This document shows positions 52,759 through 62,358 of a DNA stretch of 64,000 nt, piece by piece; within the stretch, counting starts at the first letter, position 1; each line of letters starts with the position of its first letter. The position numbers were made by a program, and so were the translations under genes. Where the stretch lies: positions 1 to 64,000 of the forward strand of contig NZ_JOEE01000011.1 in the NCBI RefSeq assembly GCF_000720925.1, read 5' to 3'. The notes under the pieces are model-generated. The model searched no databases. It was not told the origin of the DNA and saw only the letters and a program-made list of their open reading frames with translations. This stretch comes from Phycicoccus jejuensis. GTDB taxonomy: Bacteria > Actinomycetota > Actinomycetes > Actinomycetales > Dermatophilaceae.

Positions 52759-54888
52759 ATGCAGCCCACCCCGTCGCCCCGGCTCGTCGAGCTCGCCCAG
52801 GCGCACGGCGTCGCCACCGAGTACTGGGACTGGCGGGGGCAGCACGTCGTCGTGCCCACGTCGTCGATCGTCGCGGTGCTCGCGGCGCTCGGGGTCGAGG
52901 CCTCGGACGACGCCGGGGTCGAGGTCGCGCTCGCCGACCACGCCGACCGGCCGTGGCGGCGCACGCTGCCCCCGACCGTCGTCACCCGCGCCGGGCGCAC
53001 CACGCAGGTGCAGGTGCACGTGCCCGCCGGGTCGGGGGTCGGGCTCGTCGTCGAGCTCGAGGACGGGGGACGGGTCGAGGCGGCGCAGGTCGACCGCTGG
53101 GTGCCGGACCGCGTCGTCGACGGGGTGCCGCTGGGGGAGGCGACCTTCGAGCTGCCGGCCGATCTCCCGCTCGGGTGGCACCGGCTCGTGGCCGTCGGGG
53201 ATGCCGAGCCGCTCGAGGCCGCGTCGGCCACCGCGACCCTCGTCGTGACGCCGGAACGGCTCGAGCTGCCGGAGCCGGTCGCGTCGCGCCGGGTCGTCGG
53301 GCTGATGGCCCAGCTCTACCAGGTGCGCTCGGCGACGACATGGGGCGTCGGCGACCTGCGCGACCTCGCCGGCCTCGCGACGTGGGCCGCCGCCGCGCAC
53401 GACGCCGACTTCGTCCTCGTCAACCCGCTGCACGCGGCCGAGCCGGTGACGCCGATGGAGGCCTCGCCCTACCTGCCGACGACCCGCCGGTTCGTCAACC
53501 CGCTCTACCTCCACGTCGAGGACGTCCCCGAGGTCGCCTCGCTCGACGCGACCGCGCACCGGTCCTTCCTCGGGCTCGCCGCGCGGGGGCGGGCGCTCAA
53601 CGACGGCGACCGCATCGACCGCGACGCCGCGTGGACGGTCAAGCGCGAGGCGCTGCGGCTCGTCTTCGACGCCGGGCGCTCCGGTGCGCGGGCGGACGCC
53701 TTCGAGGAGTTCTGCGCCCGCGAGGGGGAGGGGCTGCTGCACTTCGCCACGTGGTGCGCCCTCGCCGACGTCCACGGGCTGCCGTTCACGCAGTGGTCGG
53801 CCGACCTCCAGGACCCCGACGGGCCGGGCGTGCGCGCGTTCGCCGCCGCCCACGCCGACGACGTCGACTTCCACCGGTGGATGCAGTGGCTCCTCGAGGA
53901 GCAGCTCGCCGGGGCGCAGCGCGAGGCGACGGCGGCCGGGATGACGCTCGGCGTCGTCCACGACCTCGCCGTCGGGGTGCACCCGGTGGGTGCCGACGCG
54001 TGGGGCCTCGGGGACGCGCTGGCCCGCGGCGTCACCGTCGGCGCGCCGCCGGACCCGTTCAACCAGCTCGGCCAGAACTGGAGCCAGCCGCCGTGGCGCC
54101 CCGACCGGCTCGCGGAGCTCGGGTACGCGCCGTTCCGCGACATGGTGCGGACCGTGCTGCGCGACTCCGGCGGCATCCGGGTCGACCACATCCTCGGGCT
54201 GTTCCGCCTCTGGTGGATCCCGGCCGGCGGCTCGCCCGTCGACGGCACCTACGTCTACTACGACCACGAGGCGCTGCTCGGCATCCTCGTCCTCGAGGCG
54301 CAGCGCGCGGGCGCCGTCGTCATCGGCGAGGACCTCGGGGTCGTCGCGCCCAACGTCCGCGACGTCCTCCTCGAGCGCGGGCTGCTCGGCACGTCCATCC
54401 TGTGGTTCGAGTGGGACGACGACACCGTGCGCCCGCCGGAGTCCTACCGCGACCTGTGCCTCTCGACGGTCACGGTGCACGACCTGCCGCCGACCGCGGG
54501 GTACCTGACCCTCGAGCACGTCGCGGTGCGCGAGCGGCTCGGGCTGCTGACCCGGCCGGTCGAGGAGGAGCGCGAGGTCGAGCAGGCAGCCATCGGGCGG
54601 GTGCGCGCGGCGCTCGCGGAGCGCGGGCTGCTCGCGGCCGACGCGGACGTCGACGAGACCGTCGTGGCGCTGCACCGCTGGCTGGCCCGCACCCCGAGCC
54701 GGATGCTCGCCGTCGCGCTGCCCGACCTCGTCGGCGACCGTCGGGCCATCAACCAGCCGGGGACCAACGACGAGTACCCCAACTGGCGGCTGCCGCTCGC
54801 CGGCCCGGACGGCACCCCGGTCGACCTCGACGACATCCGCGAGGCACCCCTCGCCGAGGCCCTCTTCACCGCCCTGCGCACCCCTTGA
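52759..54888 (+). CDS. malQ: 4-alpha-glucanotransferase
   Basis: GH77 amylomaltase, 709 residues, moving glucan units between maltodextrins. An N-terminal extension (about 1-160) with a small beta-sandwich precedes the barrel, as in actinobacterial MalQ. Key motifs: SPYLPTTRRFVNPLYL, the nucleophile region GGIRVDHILGLFRLWWIP, acid/base VVIGEDLG and stabiliser TVHDLPPTAGYL, then NQPGTNDEYPNWRLPL. CAGGAT ends six bases before the ATG, so the message may be leaderless. Confidence 0.96.
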   Translation: MQPTPSPRLVELAQAHGVATEYWDWRGQHVVVPTSSIVAVLAALGVEASDDAGVEVALADHADRPWRRTLPPTVVTRAGRTTQVQVHVPAGSGVGLVVELEDGGRVEAAQVDRWVPDRVVDGVPLGEATFELPADLPLGWHRLVAVGDAEPLEAASATATLVVTPERLELPEPVASRRVVGLMAQLYQVRSATTWGVGDLRDLAGLATWAAAAHDADFVLVNPLHAAEPVTPMEASPYLPTTRRFVNPLYLHVEDVPEVASLDATAHRSFLGLAARGRALNDGDRIDRDAAWTVKREALRLVFDAGRSGARADAFEEFCAREGEGLLHFATWCALADVHGLPFTQWSADLQDPDGPGVRAFAAAHADDVDFHRWMQWLLEEQLAGAQREATAAGMTLGVVHDLAVGVHPVGADAWGLGDALARGVTVGAPPDPFNQLGQNWSQPPWRPDRLAELGYAPFRDMVRTVLRDSGGIRVDHILGLFRLWWIPAGGSPVDGTYVYYDHEALLGILVLEAQRAGAVVIGEDLGVVAPNVRDVLLERGLLGTSILWFEWDDDTVRPPESYRDLCLSTVTVHDLPPTAGYLTLEHVAVRERLGLLTRPVEEEREVEQAAIGRVRAALAERGLLAADADVDETVVALHRWLARTPSRMLAVALPDLVGDRRAINQPGTNDEYPNWRLPLAGPDGTPVDLDDIREAPLAEALFTALRTP

Positions 54889-54922
54889 CCCCGGAGTCCG
54901 CGATGGCGCGGCTCGGGGCTCG

Positions 54923-54969
54923 GATGGTGGCGTCGCGAGGGGGGTGATCGCCCCCGTTCCTGCACCATC
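54923..54969. repeat. Hairpin repeat A between malQ and the AbiEi-like gene
   Basis: GATGGTG (54923-54929) pairs with CACCATC (54963-54969), enclosing GGGGG-TGATCG-CCCCC. Much of it, including GGGGGTGATCGCCCCCGTTC, is present in inverted orientation at 56103-56136. It lies between two convergent stop codons and can act as a terminator. Confidence 0.7.
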
Positions 54970-54971
54970 GG

Positions 54972-55943
54972 TCACGCCACCCACCCCATCCACGGGTCGC
55001 GGCGGGTGGCCCGCACCGCCGGGCGAGGGCGCGCCGCAGCGACGGCGTAGGCGGCCTCGAGGCGCCCCAGCACCGCCTCGGGCGTCCGGTCGATGCTCCG
55101 AGGCGTCACGCCGACGACGACGATGCCGGCCGCGGTGGACGTCGCGTCCGACTCGACGGTGGCGTCCCACTCATCGCCCTGGCCGTGGAACCGGCGCGAG
55201 TGCACCATCACCGCCATCGCGACGTCGTCGAACCAGGCATCGGGGCTGACGAGCCGCGACCCGGTGGCGCTGACGAGGCCGGGGTTGAGCCACGGTTCGG
55301 GGAGGACATCGGAGGTGCGGACGAGCACGGCGAGCGAGTGCTCGGGACGCGACCACGCGCCGCTGGCCGCGGCCGTGACGGCGGCGTCCACCTGTCCGCC
55401 GGACGCCGCCCTGGTGCGGTAGGCCCACTCCGCGACGTCGTCGAGACGGGCGATGCCCTTCTGGACGGCCTCGACGACGAGGGCCACGGCGGTGTCGGGG
55501 CTCGCGGCGACGGCGGCCGCGTCGACCGCGGACCGGGCGCGGGAGGACATCCGCAGCGGTCCGCGGACGACGACGTCGGGGTCGTGCAGCACGGTGCGTC
55601 GGACGGCGGCGAACCCCGCGGTCCGGTCCGACCCCGGCCGCGGGACGAGCAGGTGGACGGTGCCGTCGTCCTCCGCCGAGGTGATGCCGTGCAGGCGCGC
55701 CGCTGTCGGGCCGGCCAGGACGGACGTGGGGCCCGCCCACAGCAGGGCGGCCACGTGACGCTGCCGCACGGTCGGCTCCGCTCTGCTCGTCAGCACCACC
55801 CTCGGCAGGACCACCCGCCAGCCGCGACCGGCGTTCCACCGCCAGGCCTCGACGCTCACCCCGTGCGCGAGCAGCTGGGAGCGGCTGACGACGCCGTCCT
55901 GACGGGCGAGGAGGTCGAGGACCTGGGGTGGGAGCTCTGGCAC
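54972..55943 (-). CDS. AbiEi-type antitoxin-domain protein (orphan)
   Basis: Protein of 323 residues. The N-terminal winged helix (about 5-50; VLDLLARQDGVVSRSQLLAHGVS) matches the AbiEi_4 type domain; the following region resembles actinobacterial AbiEi-like proteins with a C-terminal restriction-endonuclease-like DUF559 fold. No partner toxin (AbiEii-type nucleotidyltransferase) is next to it. Start is uncertain: GTG 55943 gives the usual family length; ATG 56048 is an upstream option. The gene lies between two related long hairpins. Confidence 0.7.
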   Translation of the reverse strand: MPELPPQVLDLLARQDGVVSRSQLLAHGVSVEAWRWNAGRGWRVVLPRVVLTSRAEPTVRQRHVAALLWAGPTSVLAGPTAARLHGITSAEDDGTVHLLVPRPGSDRTAGFAAVRRTVLHDPDVVVRGPLRMSSRARSAVDAAAVAASPDTAVALVVEAVQKGIARLDDVAEWAYRTRAASGGQVDAAVTAAASGAWSRPEHSLAVLVRTSDVLPEPWLNPGLVSATGSRLVSPDAWFDDVAMAVMVHSRRFHGQGDEWDATVESDATSTAAGIVVVGVTPRSIDRTPEAVLGRLEAAYAVAAARPRPAVRATRRDPWMGWVA

Positions 55944-56094
55944 GGAGTCATCGTCGACCGCCGGCAGGTGGACGCACGAGACGCCGGGGCGAACCTGTGG
56001 ACGGCCGGGTCCGGCGTCGACGCCTGTGGACGACCCGGGCGTCGACATCCGTCGAGGGGCGCGCGCAGCCGTGGTGGGCCTCGGGGCGCCGTTC

Positions 56095-56136
56095 GTGGCG
56101 TCGGAACGGGGGCGATCACCCCCTGTGCGACGCCAC
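56095..56136. repeat. Hairpin repeat B upstream of the AbiEi-like gene
   Basis: GTGGCGTCG (56095-56103) pairs with CGACGCCAC (56128-56136), enclosing GGGGG-CGATCA-CCCCC. It is the inverted counterpart of repeat A. A further CGACGCCACCATC lies at 56149-56161. This makes the gene a cassette with long inverted-repeat ends. Confidence 0.7.
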
Positions 56137-56200
56137 GGAGGCAGCCACCGACGCCACCATCGCCGCAGGAACCGACGGCGGGGGTGGTGGTGGCTCGGGG

Positions 56201-56896
56201 TCAGGTGAGCTGGGCGAGGAAGCGGCCGGTGAGCGGCTGCCACGCCGTGCGCAGCGCCTCGCGGGCGGCGGTGACGTCGGCGAGGGCCACGGCCCCGGAG
56301 GCGGAGTCGGGCTCGGCGCGCACCCAGTCCGCGAAGACCTCCGGGGAGGTCTCGGGGTGGAACTGCACCGACCACGCCCGCAGCCCGAGCCGCAGCGCCT
56401 GCGGCCGACCGTCCGGCATCGTGGCGAGGAGCGTGGCGCCCGGCGGCAGGTCGAGCACGACGTCGTCGTTGTAGTGCACCGCCGGCGCCCCTGCCGACCC
56501 CCCGAGCAGGGGGTCGGCCGCGCCCTCGCGGGTCAGCGCGACCGGTGCGACCCCGATGGTCCGCCCGGACGGGTTTGGCCCCGCGCGGCCGCCGAGCGCC
56601 ACGGCGGCGAGCTGGTGGCCGAGGCACACGCCGAGCACCGGCTCGCCGGCCCGGGCGGTGTCGCGCAGCAGGGCCTTGGTCGGGGTGAGCCACGGGTGCT
56701 CGGCGTCGTCGTTCGCGCCCATCGCCCCGCCGAGGACGACGAGCCCGTCGTGGCCTCCGTCGGCGAGGCGCGCGGGCACCGGCTCCCCGAGGTCCCCGCG
56801 GACGACGTCGAGCCCGACGCCGAGCGCGGCCCACCACTCGCCGAGCCACGCCGGAGGGGCGTCCGGCTCGTGCTGGACGACGAGGAGCCGCGGCAC
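56201..56896 (-). CDS. Class I glutamine amidotransferase-like protein
   Basis: GATase1-fold protein of 231 residues. Nucleophile C91 in GVCLGHQLAAVALGG and the His-Glu pair in WSVQFHPETSPE complete the triad. Stand-alone proteins of this type hydrolyse glutamine or gamma-glutamyl compounds. The GTG start at 56896 lies 3 bp after the VIT gene stop on the same strand, suggesting one transcript with the VIT and pterin genes. Confidence 0.9.
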   Translation of the reverse strand: MPRLLVVQHEPDAPPAWLGEWWAALGVGLDVVRGDLGEPVPARLADGGHDGLVVLGGAMGANDDAEHPWLTPTKALLRDTARAGEPVLGVCLGHQLAAVALGGRAGPNPSGRTIGVAPVALTREGAADPLLGGSAGAPAVHYNDDVVLDLPPGATLLATMPDGRPQALRLGLRAWSVQFHPETSPEVFADWVRAEPDSASGAVALADVTAAREALRTAWQPLTGRFLAQLT

Positions 56897-56899
56897 GGC

Positions 56900-57658
56900 C
56901 TAGCCGACCTGGGTGCCGACGAGCGAGCCGATCGCGTAGGTCAGGGCCATCGCGAGCAGGCCGCCGACGACGACGCGGACGGTCGCCCGCTGCGCGTCGG
57001 CGTCCCCGAGGCGGGCGCTGACCAGGCCCGTCCCGGCGAGCGCGAGGACGACGGCGAGCACCGTCACCGGCACGCGCCACTCCGTCGGCGGCAGGAGGAT
57101 GGCGATCAGCGGCAGCAGCGCCCCCACGGTGAAGGCGATCATCGACGCCCACGCGGCGTGCCACGGGTTGGTGAGGTCCTCGGGGTCGATGCCGAGCTCG
57201 GCCTCGGCGTGCGCGCCGAGGGCGTCGTGGGCGGTGAGCTCGACGGCGACCTGCTCGGCGAGCGCGGGGGAGAGGCCCTTGCCCTCGTAGATCGCCGCGA
57301 GCTCGGCGAGCTCGGCCTCCGGCTCCTCGCGCAGCTCGCGGATCTCCTTGGCGATGAGGGCCTTCTCGCTGTCGCGCTGGGTGCTCACCGAGACGTACTC
57401 GCCGACCGCCATGCTCATCGCGCCGGCCGCGAGCCCGGCGAGGCCCGCTGTCAGCACCGGCCCGCGCTCGGCCGTCGCGGCGGCCACGCCGATGACGAGG
57501 CCGGCGGTCGAGACGATGCCGTCGTTCGCGCCGAGCACCCCGGCGCGCAGCCAGTTGAGCCGGCTCGAGAACGAGCGGTCGTGGGCCTCGTCGTGGCCCT
57601 CGAGCGCGGCGGCGTCGACGCGGTCCGGCGCCTGGTGGTCGGGGGTCACGTCAGTCAC
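56900..57658 (-). CDS. VIT1/CCC1-family iron/manganese transporter
   Basis: Membrane protein of 252 residues with five helices. The first helix has the family signature LRAGVLGANDGIVSTAGLVIGVA, and a second repeat has AGAMSMAVGEYVSVSTQRDSEK. The cytosolic acidic domain (EAELAELAAIYEGKGLS) probably binds metal. It exports or stores iron or manganese. The GTG start overlaps the pterin dehydratase stop by 8 bp. Confidence 0.93.
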   Translation of the reverse strand: MTDVTPDHQAPDRVDAAALEGHDEAHDRSFSSRLNWLRAGVLGANDGIVSTAGLVIGVAAATAERGPVLTAGLAGLAAGAMSMAVGEYVSVSTQRDSEKALIAKEIRELREEPEAELAELAAIYEGKGLSPALAEQVAVELTAHDALGAHAEAELGIDPEDLTNPWHAAWASMIAFTVGALLPLIAILLPPTEWRVPVTVLAVVLALAGTGLVSARLGDADAQRATVRVVVGGLLAMALTYAIGSLVGTQVG

Positions 57659-57959
57659 GGAAGATCGCCCCCTCGGCGCGCGCAGCGGTGGAGATGCGGT
57701 GGGCCAGCTCGATGTCGAGCTGGGTGAGCCCGCCGGCGTCGTGGGTCGTCAGCAGCCACCGGGTCGTGCGCCAGCGGATGTCGATGTCGGGGTGGTGGTT
57801 CATCTGCTCGGCCTCGTCGGCCGCGGCGGCCACCAGCCGGATCGCGGCCAGGAAGTCGGGCGCTTCGATCGAGGCCACGAGGGCGTCGCCCTCGCGCGCC
57901 CAGCCGGGCAGGTCCGCGAGCTGGCGGGTGACCTCGTCGTCGGTGAGGAGTCGGCTCAT
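57651..57959 (-). CDS. 4a-hydroxytetrahydrobiopterin dehydratase (PCD/DCoH)
   Basis: Small enzyme of 102 residues that dehydrates pterin-4a-carbinolamine. The active-site motif EQMNHHPDI (H55-H56) and a later TTHDAGGL histidine are present. Start ATG 57959 (MSRLLTDDEV) is the family start; a longer frame exists. No aromatic amino acid hydroxylase is in the window, so the physiological substrate is open; some homologues serve molybdopterin-related roles. Confidence 0.92.
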   Translation of the reverse strand: MSRLLTDDEVTRQLADLPGWAREGDALVASIEAPDFLAAIRLVAAAADEAEQMNHHPDIDIRWRTTRWLLTTHDAGGLTQLDIELAHRISTAARAEGAIFRD

Positions 57960-58024
57960 CCCGCCATCATCGGCCACCCGGGGCGCCGACGGCACCTCAG
58001 GTGAGCCTCACCGTGCCCGGCGTC

Positions 58025-59235
<1,211 letters not shown>

Positions 59236-59239
<4 letters not shown>

Positions 59240-60252
59240 CGGGGTCCTCCGACGGGGTTGAAGCAGCGCAGCGCGCGGCTGCCGGACTCCTCGAGCTGCG
59301 GCGTCCGCTGGGTGCAGACGTCGACCGGCTGCGAGCAGCGGGGGGCGAAGGCGCAGGCGCTCGTCCACGGCAGGTTGTCCGACACCGAGCCGGGGATGGG
59401 CGTCAGCGGGGCGCGCTCGGCGTCGAGCCGGGGGATCGACGCGAGCAGGCCGTTCGTGTAGGGGTGGCGCGGCTGCCCGAAGAGCTCGTGCCGGCCGCCG
59501 CGCTCGACGATCCGGCCGCCGTAGAGGACGTTGACCTCGTCGCAGAGCCCCGCGACGACCCCGAGGTCGTGCGTGATCATGACCAGGGCCGTCCCGGTCT
59601 CCTGGACCAGCTCCTTGAGCAGGCTGAGGATCTGCGCCTGGATCGTCACGTCGAGCGCGGTCGTCGGCTCGTCGGCGATGAGCAGCCGCGGCGCGCAGGC
59701 CAGGGCCATCGCGATGAGCGCGCGCTGGCGCATCCCGCCCGACATCTGGTGCGGGTAGTCCTTGAGCCGGCGGTCGGGGTCGGGGATGCCGACGCGCTTG
59801 AGGAGGTCGCGGGCCAGGGGCGTCGCCGCCTTGCGCGACATCTTGCGGTGGCGCTCGAGGACCTCGGTGACCTGCAGGCCCACGGGCACCACCGGGTTCA
59901 GCGACGAGAGCGGGTCCTGGAAGATCATCGCGATGTCGCGACCGCGCCGGTCACGCATCTCGGAGGAGCCGAGGCGCAGCAGGTCGGTGCCGTCGAAGGT
60001 CGCGGTGCCCTCGACCCGGTTGCCGCGCCGGGGGAGCAGCCCCATGATCGCGAGCGAGGTGACGGACTTGCCGCAGCCGGACTCGCCGACGAGGCCGACG
60101 GTCTGGCCGGGCCGGACGTCGAACGAGACTCCGTCGACGGCGGTGAAGGGCTCCTCGCCCTGCCGCGTGAACGTGACCCTCAGGTCGCGGACGGACAGCA
60201 GCGGCTCGTCGCCGTGACGGTTCGTGGACGGGGTGGTCGCCGTGGCGGTCAT
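59236..60252 (-). CDS. dppD: Oligopeptide/dipeptide ABC transporter ATPase (DppD/OppD)
   Basis: ATP-binding subunit of 338 residues. Walker [18 protein letters not shown]-loop [13 protein letters not shown], signature [15 protein letters not shown], Walker [14 protein letters not shown], and the oligo_HPY tail with [14 protein letters not shown]. It pairs with DppF to drive peptide import. Overlaps dppF, and begins 7 bp after the dppC stop. Confidence 0.94.
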
Positions 60253-60259
60253 CGGCGGG

Positions 60260-61243
60260 TCACCTCCTGCTCTTGGGGTCGAGGGCCTCGCGCAGCGACT
60301 CGCCCATGAGGGTGAAGCCGAGGGCGACGACGATGATGCACAGCGCCGGGTACACGGCGAGGTGCGGGTAGTCGTAGATGTAGGTCTGGGCCTTGCCGAG
60401 CATCTGGCCCCACTCGGGCTGGCGGTCGTTGGGGTTGCCGAGCCCGAGGAAGCTCAGGGCGGCGGCGTCGATGATCGACGTCGCGAGCACGAGCGTCGAC
60501 TGGACGATGACCGGGCCGAGCGCGTTGGGCAGCATGTGCCGGAAGACGACGGCCCGCTCGGTGACACCGAGGGCACGGGCGGCGAGCACGTGGTCGCTGT
60601 GCCGCTGGGCGAGCATCGACCCGCGCAGCAGGCGCGCGAAGATCGGCACCTGGACGGCCGCCACGGCGATGATGACGGTCAGCTGGCTCGGGCGAGCGGC
60701 CAGCGCGGCGATGGAGAAGGCGAGCAGCAGCGAGGGGATCGAGAGCAGGACGTCGACGATGCGCATGACGAGCGCGTCGACCCACCCGCCGAACGCGCCG
60801 GCGAGGATGCCGAGGACCATCCCGCCGGCGAGTCCGAACAGCGTCGCGAAGACCCCGACGATGAGCGTCTGCTGGCTGCCGACGATGAGGCGGGAGAGCA
60901 GGTCGCGGCCGGCGTCGTCGGCGCCGAGCGGGAACCCGGGCTGGGGGCCCGGCACGGGGTTGGACTGCGGGCGCACCTGGTCGATGAGGTAGCCGACCGC
61001 GGGGTCGTGCGGGGCGATGACGCGCGACACGAGGGCGAGAACGACGAAGAGGAGCGTGATGCCCGCGCCGATGAGGAAGACCGGGTTGCGGCGCAGGCGC
61101 TTCCACGCGCTGGCGATGAGCGAGACGCCGGGCTTCTCGTCGACCGTCCCGGCCTCGCGGACGAGGGTGGCCGTGCCGCCCGAGGTCGCGGCGAGGTCGT
61201 CGATGCGGTCCTTGCGGCGGTTCATGGGGTTGGTGGGGCTCAT
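60260..61243 (-). CDS. dppC: Dipeptide ABC transporter permease (DppC)
   Basis: Inner-membrane permease of 327 residues with six or so helices. The BPD_transp_1 region (about 110-320) has the EAA-type cytoplasmic loop LAARALGVTERAVVFRHMLPNAL. The N-terminus carries a cytoplasmic segment then VFLIGAGITLLFVVLALVSRVI. ATGA overlap with dppB indicates coupled synthesis. Confidence 0.94.
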   Translation of the reverse strand: MSPTNPMNRRKDRIDDLAATSGGTATLVREAGTVDEKPGVSLIASAWKRLRRNPVFLIGAGITLLFVVLALVSRVIAPHDPAVGYLIDQVRPQSNPVPGPQPGFPLGADDAGRDLLSRLIVGSQQTLIVGVFATLFGLAGGMVLGILAGAFGGWVDALVMRIVDVLLSIPSLLLAFSIAALAARPSQLTVIIAVAAVQVPIFARLLRGSMLAQRHSDHVLAARALGVTERAVVFRHMLPNALGPVIVQSTLVLATSIIDAAALSFLGLGNPNDRQPEWGQMLGKAQTYIYDYPHLAVYPALCIIVVALGFTLMGESLREALDPKSRR

Positions 61244-62247
61244 CGGGTCCTCACCCTCGGGTCGATGACGGCGTACGCGATGTCGACGAGCAGGTTGATG
61301 ATGACGTAGATCGCGGCGGCCGCGAGGATGAGGACCTCGAGGACCGGGTAGTCGCGCCGCTGGAAGGCCACCGCCAGCGCGTTCCCGATGCCGCCGAAGT
61401 TGAAGACCTGCTCGGTGAGCACCGCTCCGGCGAGCAGGCCGCCGGTCTGGAGGCCGATCGTCGTGACGACGGGCAGCAGGGCGTTGCGCAGGACGTGCCG
61501 GCCCCGGATGACGCGGGCGTTGAGGCCCTTGGACTCGGCGGTGCGCACGTAGTCCTCACCGAGCACGTCGAGGACCGAGGCGCGGGTGATGCGGTAGATG
61601 ACCGCGAAGGGGATCGTCGCGAGGGCCACCGACGGCAGGACCAGGTGCTTGAGGGCGCTCGCCGAGCAGTCGAACTCCCGGGTCAGCAGGCCGTCCAGGA
61701 CGAAGAAGTTCGTCACGCGGGTGCAGCCGATGTTGTCCTGGCGACCCGAGACCGGGAACCAGTTGTGCTCGACCGAGAGCTGGTACTTGAGGAGGAAGGC
61801 GAGGAAGAAGACCGGGACGGCGACACCGACGAGCGAGACGACGACCAGCCCGCTGTCGAGCGGCGAGTTGGCGCGCCGGGCGGAGACGTAGCCGAGCGGG
61901 ATCGCGAGGACGACGGCGATGAGCAGGGCCAGGAAGCTCAGCTCGATGGTGGCCGGCAGCCGGTCGAGGAAGATCGTCATGGCGTCGGTCCCGGGCAGGA
62001 CGCCGGTCGAGACGCCGAACTCGCCCCGGAGGGCGCGGGTGAGGAACTTCCAGTACTGGACCCAGATCGGCTCGTCGAGGCCGAGCGCCTTGGTCAGCGC
62101 GGCCCGGGTCTCGGGCGTGGCCCGCTCGCCGAGGATCGCGGAGACCGTGCCTCCGGGCAGGGAGCGCAGCCAGAAGAACAGGAGCAGCGAGAGCACGAAG
62201 ACCACCCCCACCATCTGGAGGAGTCGTCTGATGATGAAACGCGCCAA
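61240..62247 (-). CDS. dppB: Dipeptide ABC transporter permease (DppB)
   Basis: Permease of 335 residues. N-terminal helix FIIRRLLQMVGVVFVLSLLLFF and EAA loop VRTAESKGLNARVIRGRHVLRNALLPVVT. The TTG start at 62247 is supported by AGGAG seven bases upstream. A periplasmic insertion (about 165-195) contains two cysteines (NIGCTRV, EFDCSAS) that could form a disulfide. A strong hairpin lies between it and the binding-protein gene. Confidence 0.93.
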   Translation of the reverse strand: MARFIIRRLLQMVGVVFVLSLLLFFWLRSLPGGTVSAILGERATPETRAALTKALGLDEPIWVQYWKFLTRALRGEFGVSTGVLPGTDAMTIFLDRLPATIELSFLALLIAVVLAIPLGYVSARRANSPLDSGLVVVSLVGVAVPVFFLAFLLKYQLSVEHNWFPVSGRQDNIGCTRVTNFFVLDGLLTREFDCSASALKHLVLPSVALATIPFAVIYRITRASVLDVLGEDYVRTAESKGLNARVIRGRHVLRNALLPVVTTIGLQTGGLLAGAVLTEQVFNFGGIGNALAVAFQRRDYPVLEVLILAAAAIYVIINLLVDIAYAVIDPRVRTR

Positions 62248-62278
62248 CGTGAGGCTCCTGGTGTTCCCGGTGGACGAC

Positions 62279-62316
62279 GGTGGCCGCCCCGAACGGCTGT
62301 GTTCGGGGCGGCCACC
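62279..62316 (-). terminator. Intercistronic hairpin between dppA and dppB
   Basis: GGTGGCCGCCCCGAAC (62279-62294) and GTTCGGGGCGGCCACC (62301-62316) form a perfect 16-bp stem with a 6-base loop, 42 bp after dppA and 31 bp before dppB. It may stop most transcripts or protect the dppA 3' end, giving more binding protein than permease. Confidence 0.75.
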
Positions 62317-62358
62317 GACCCTATACGGACGTGCTCGCGGGGTGGGGACCCCGCGCGG

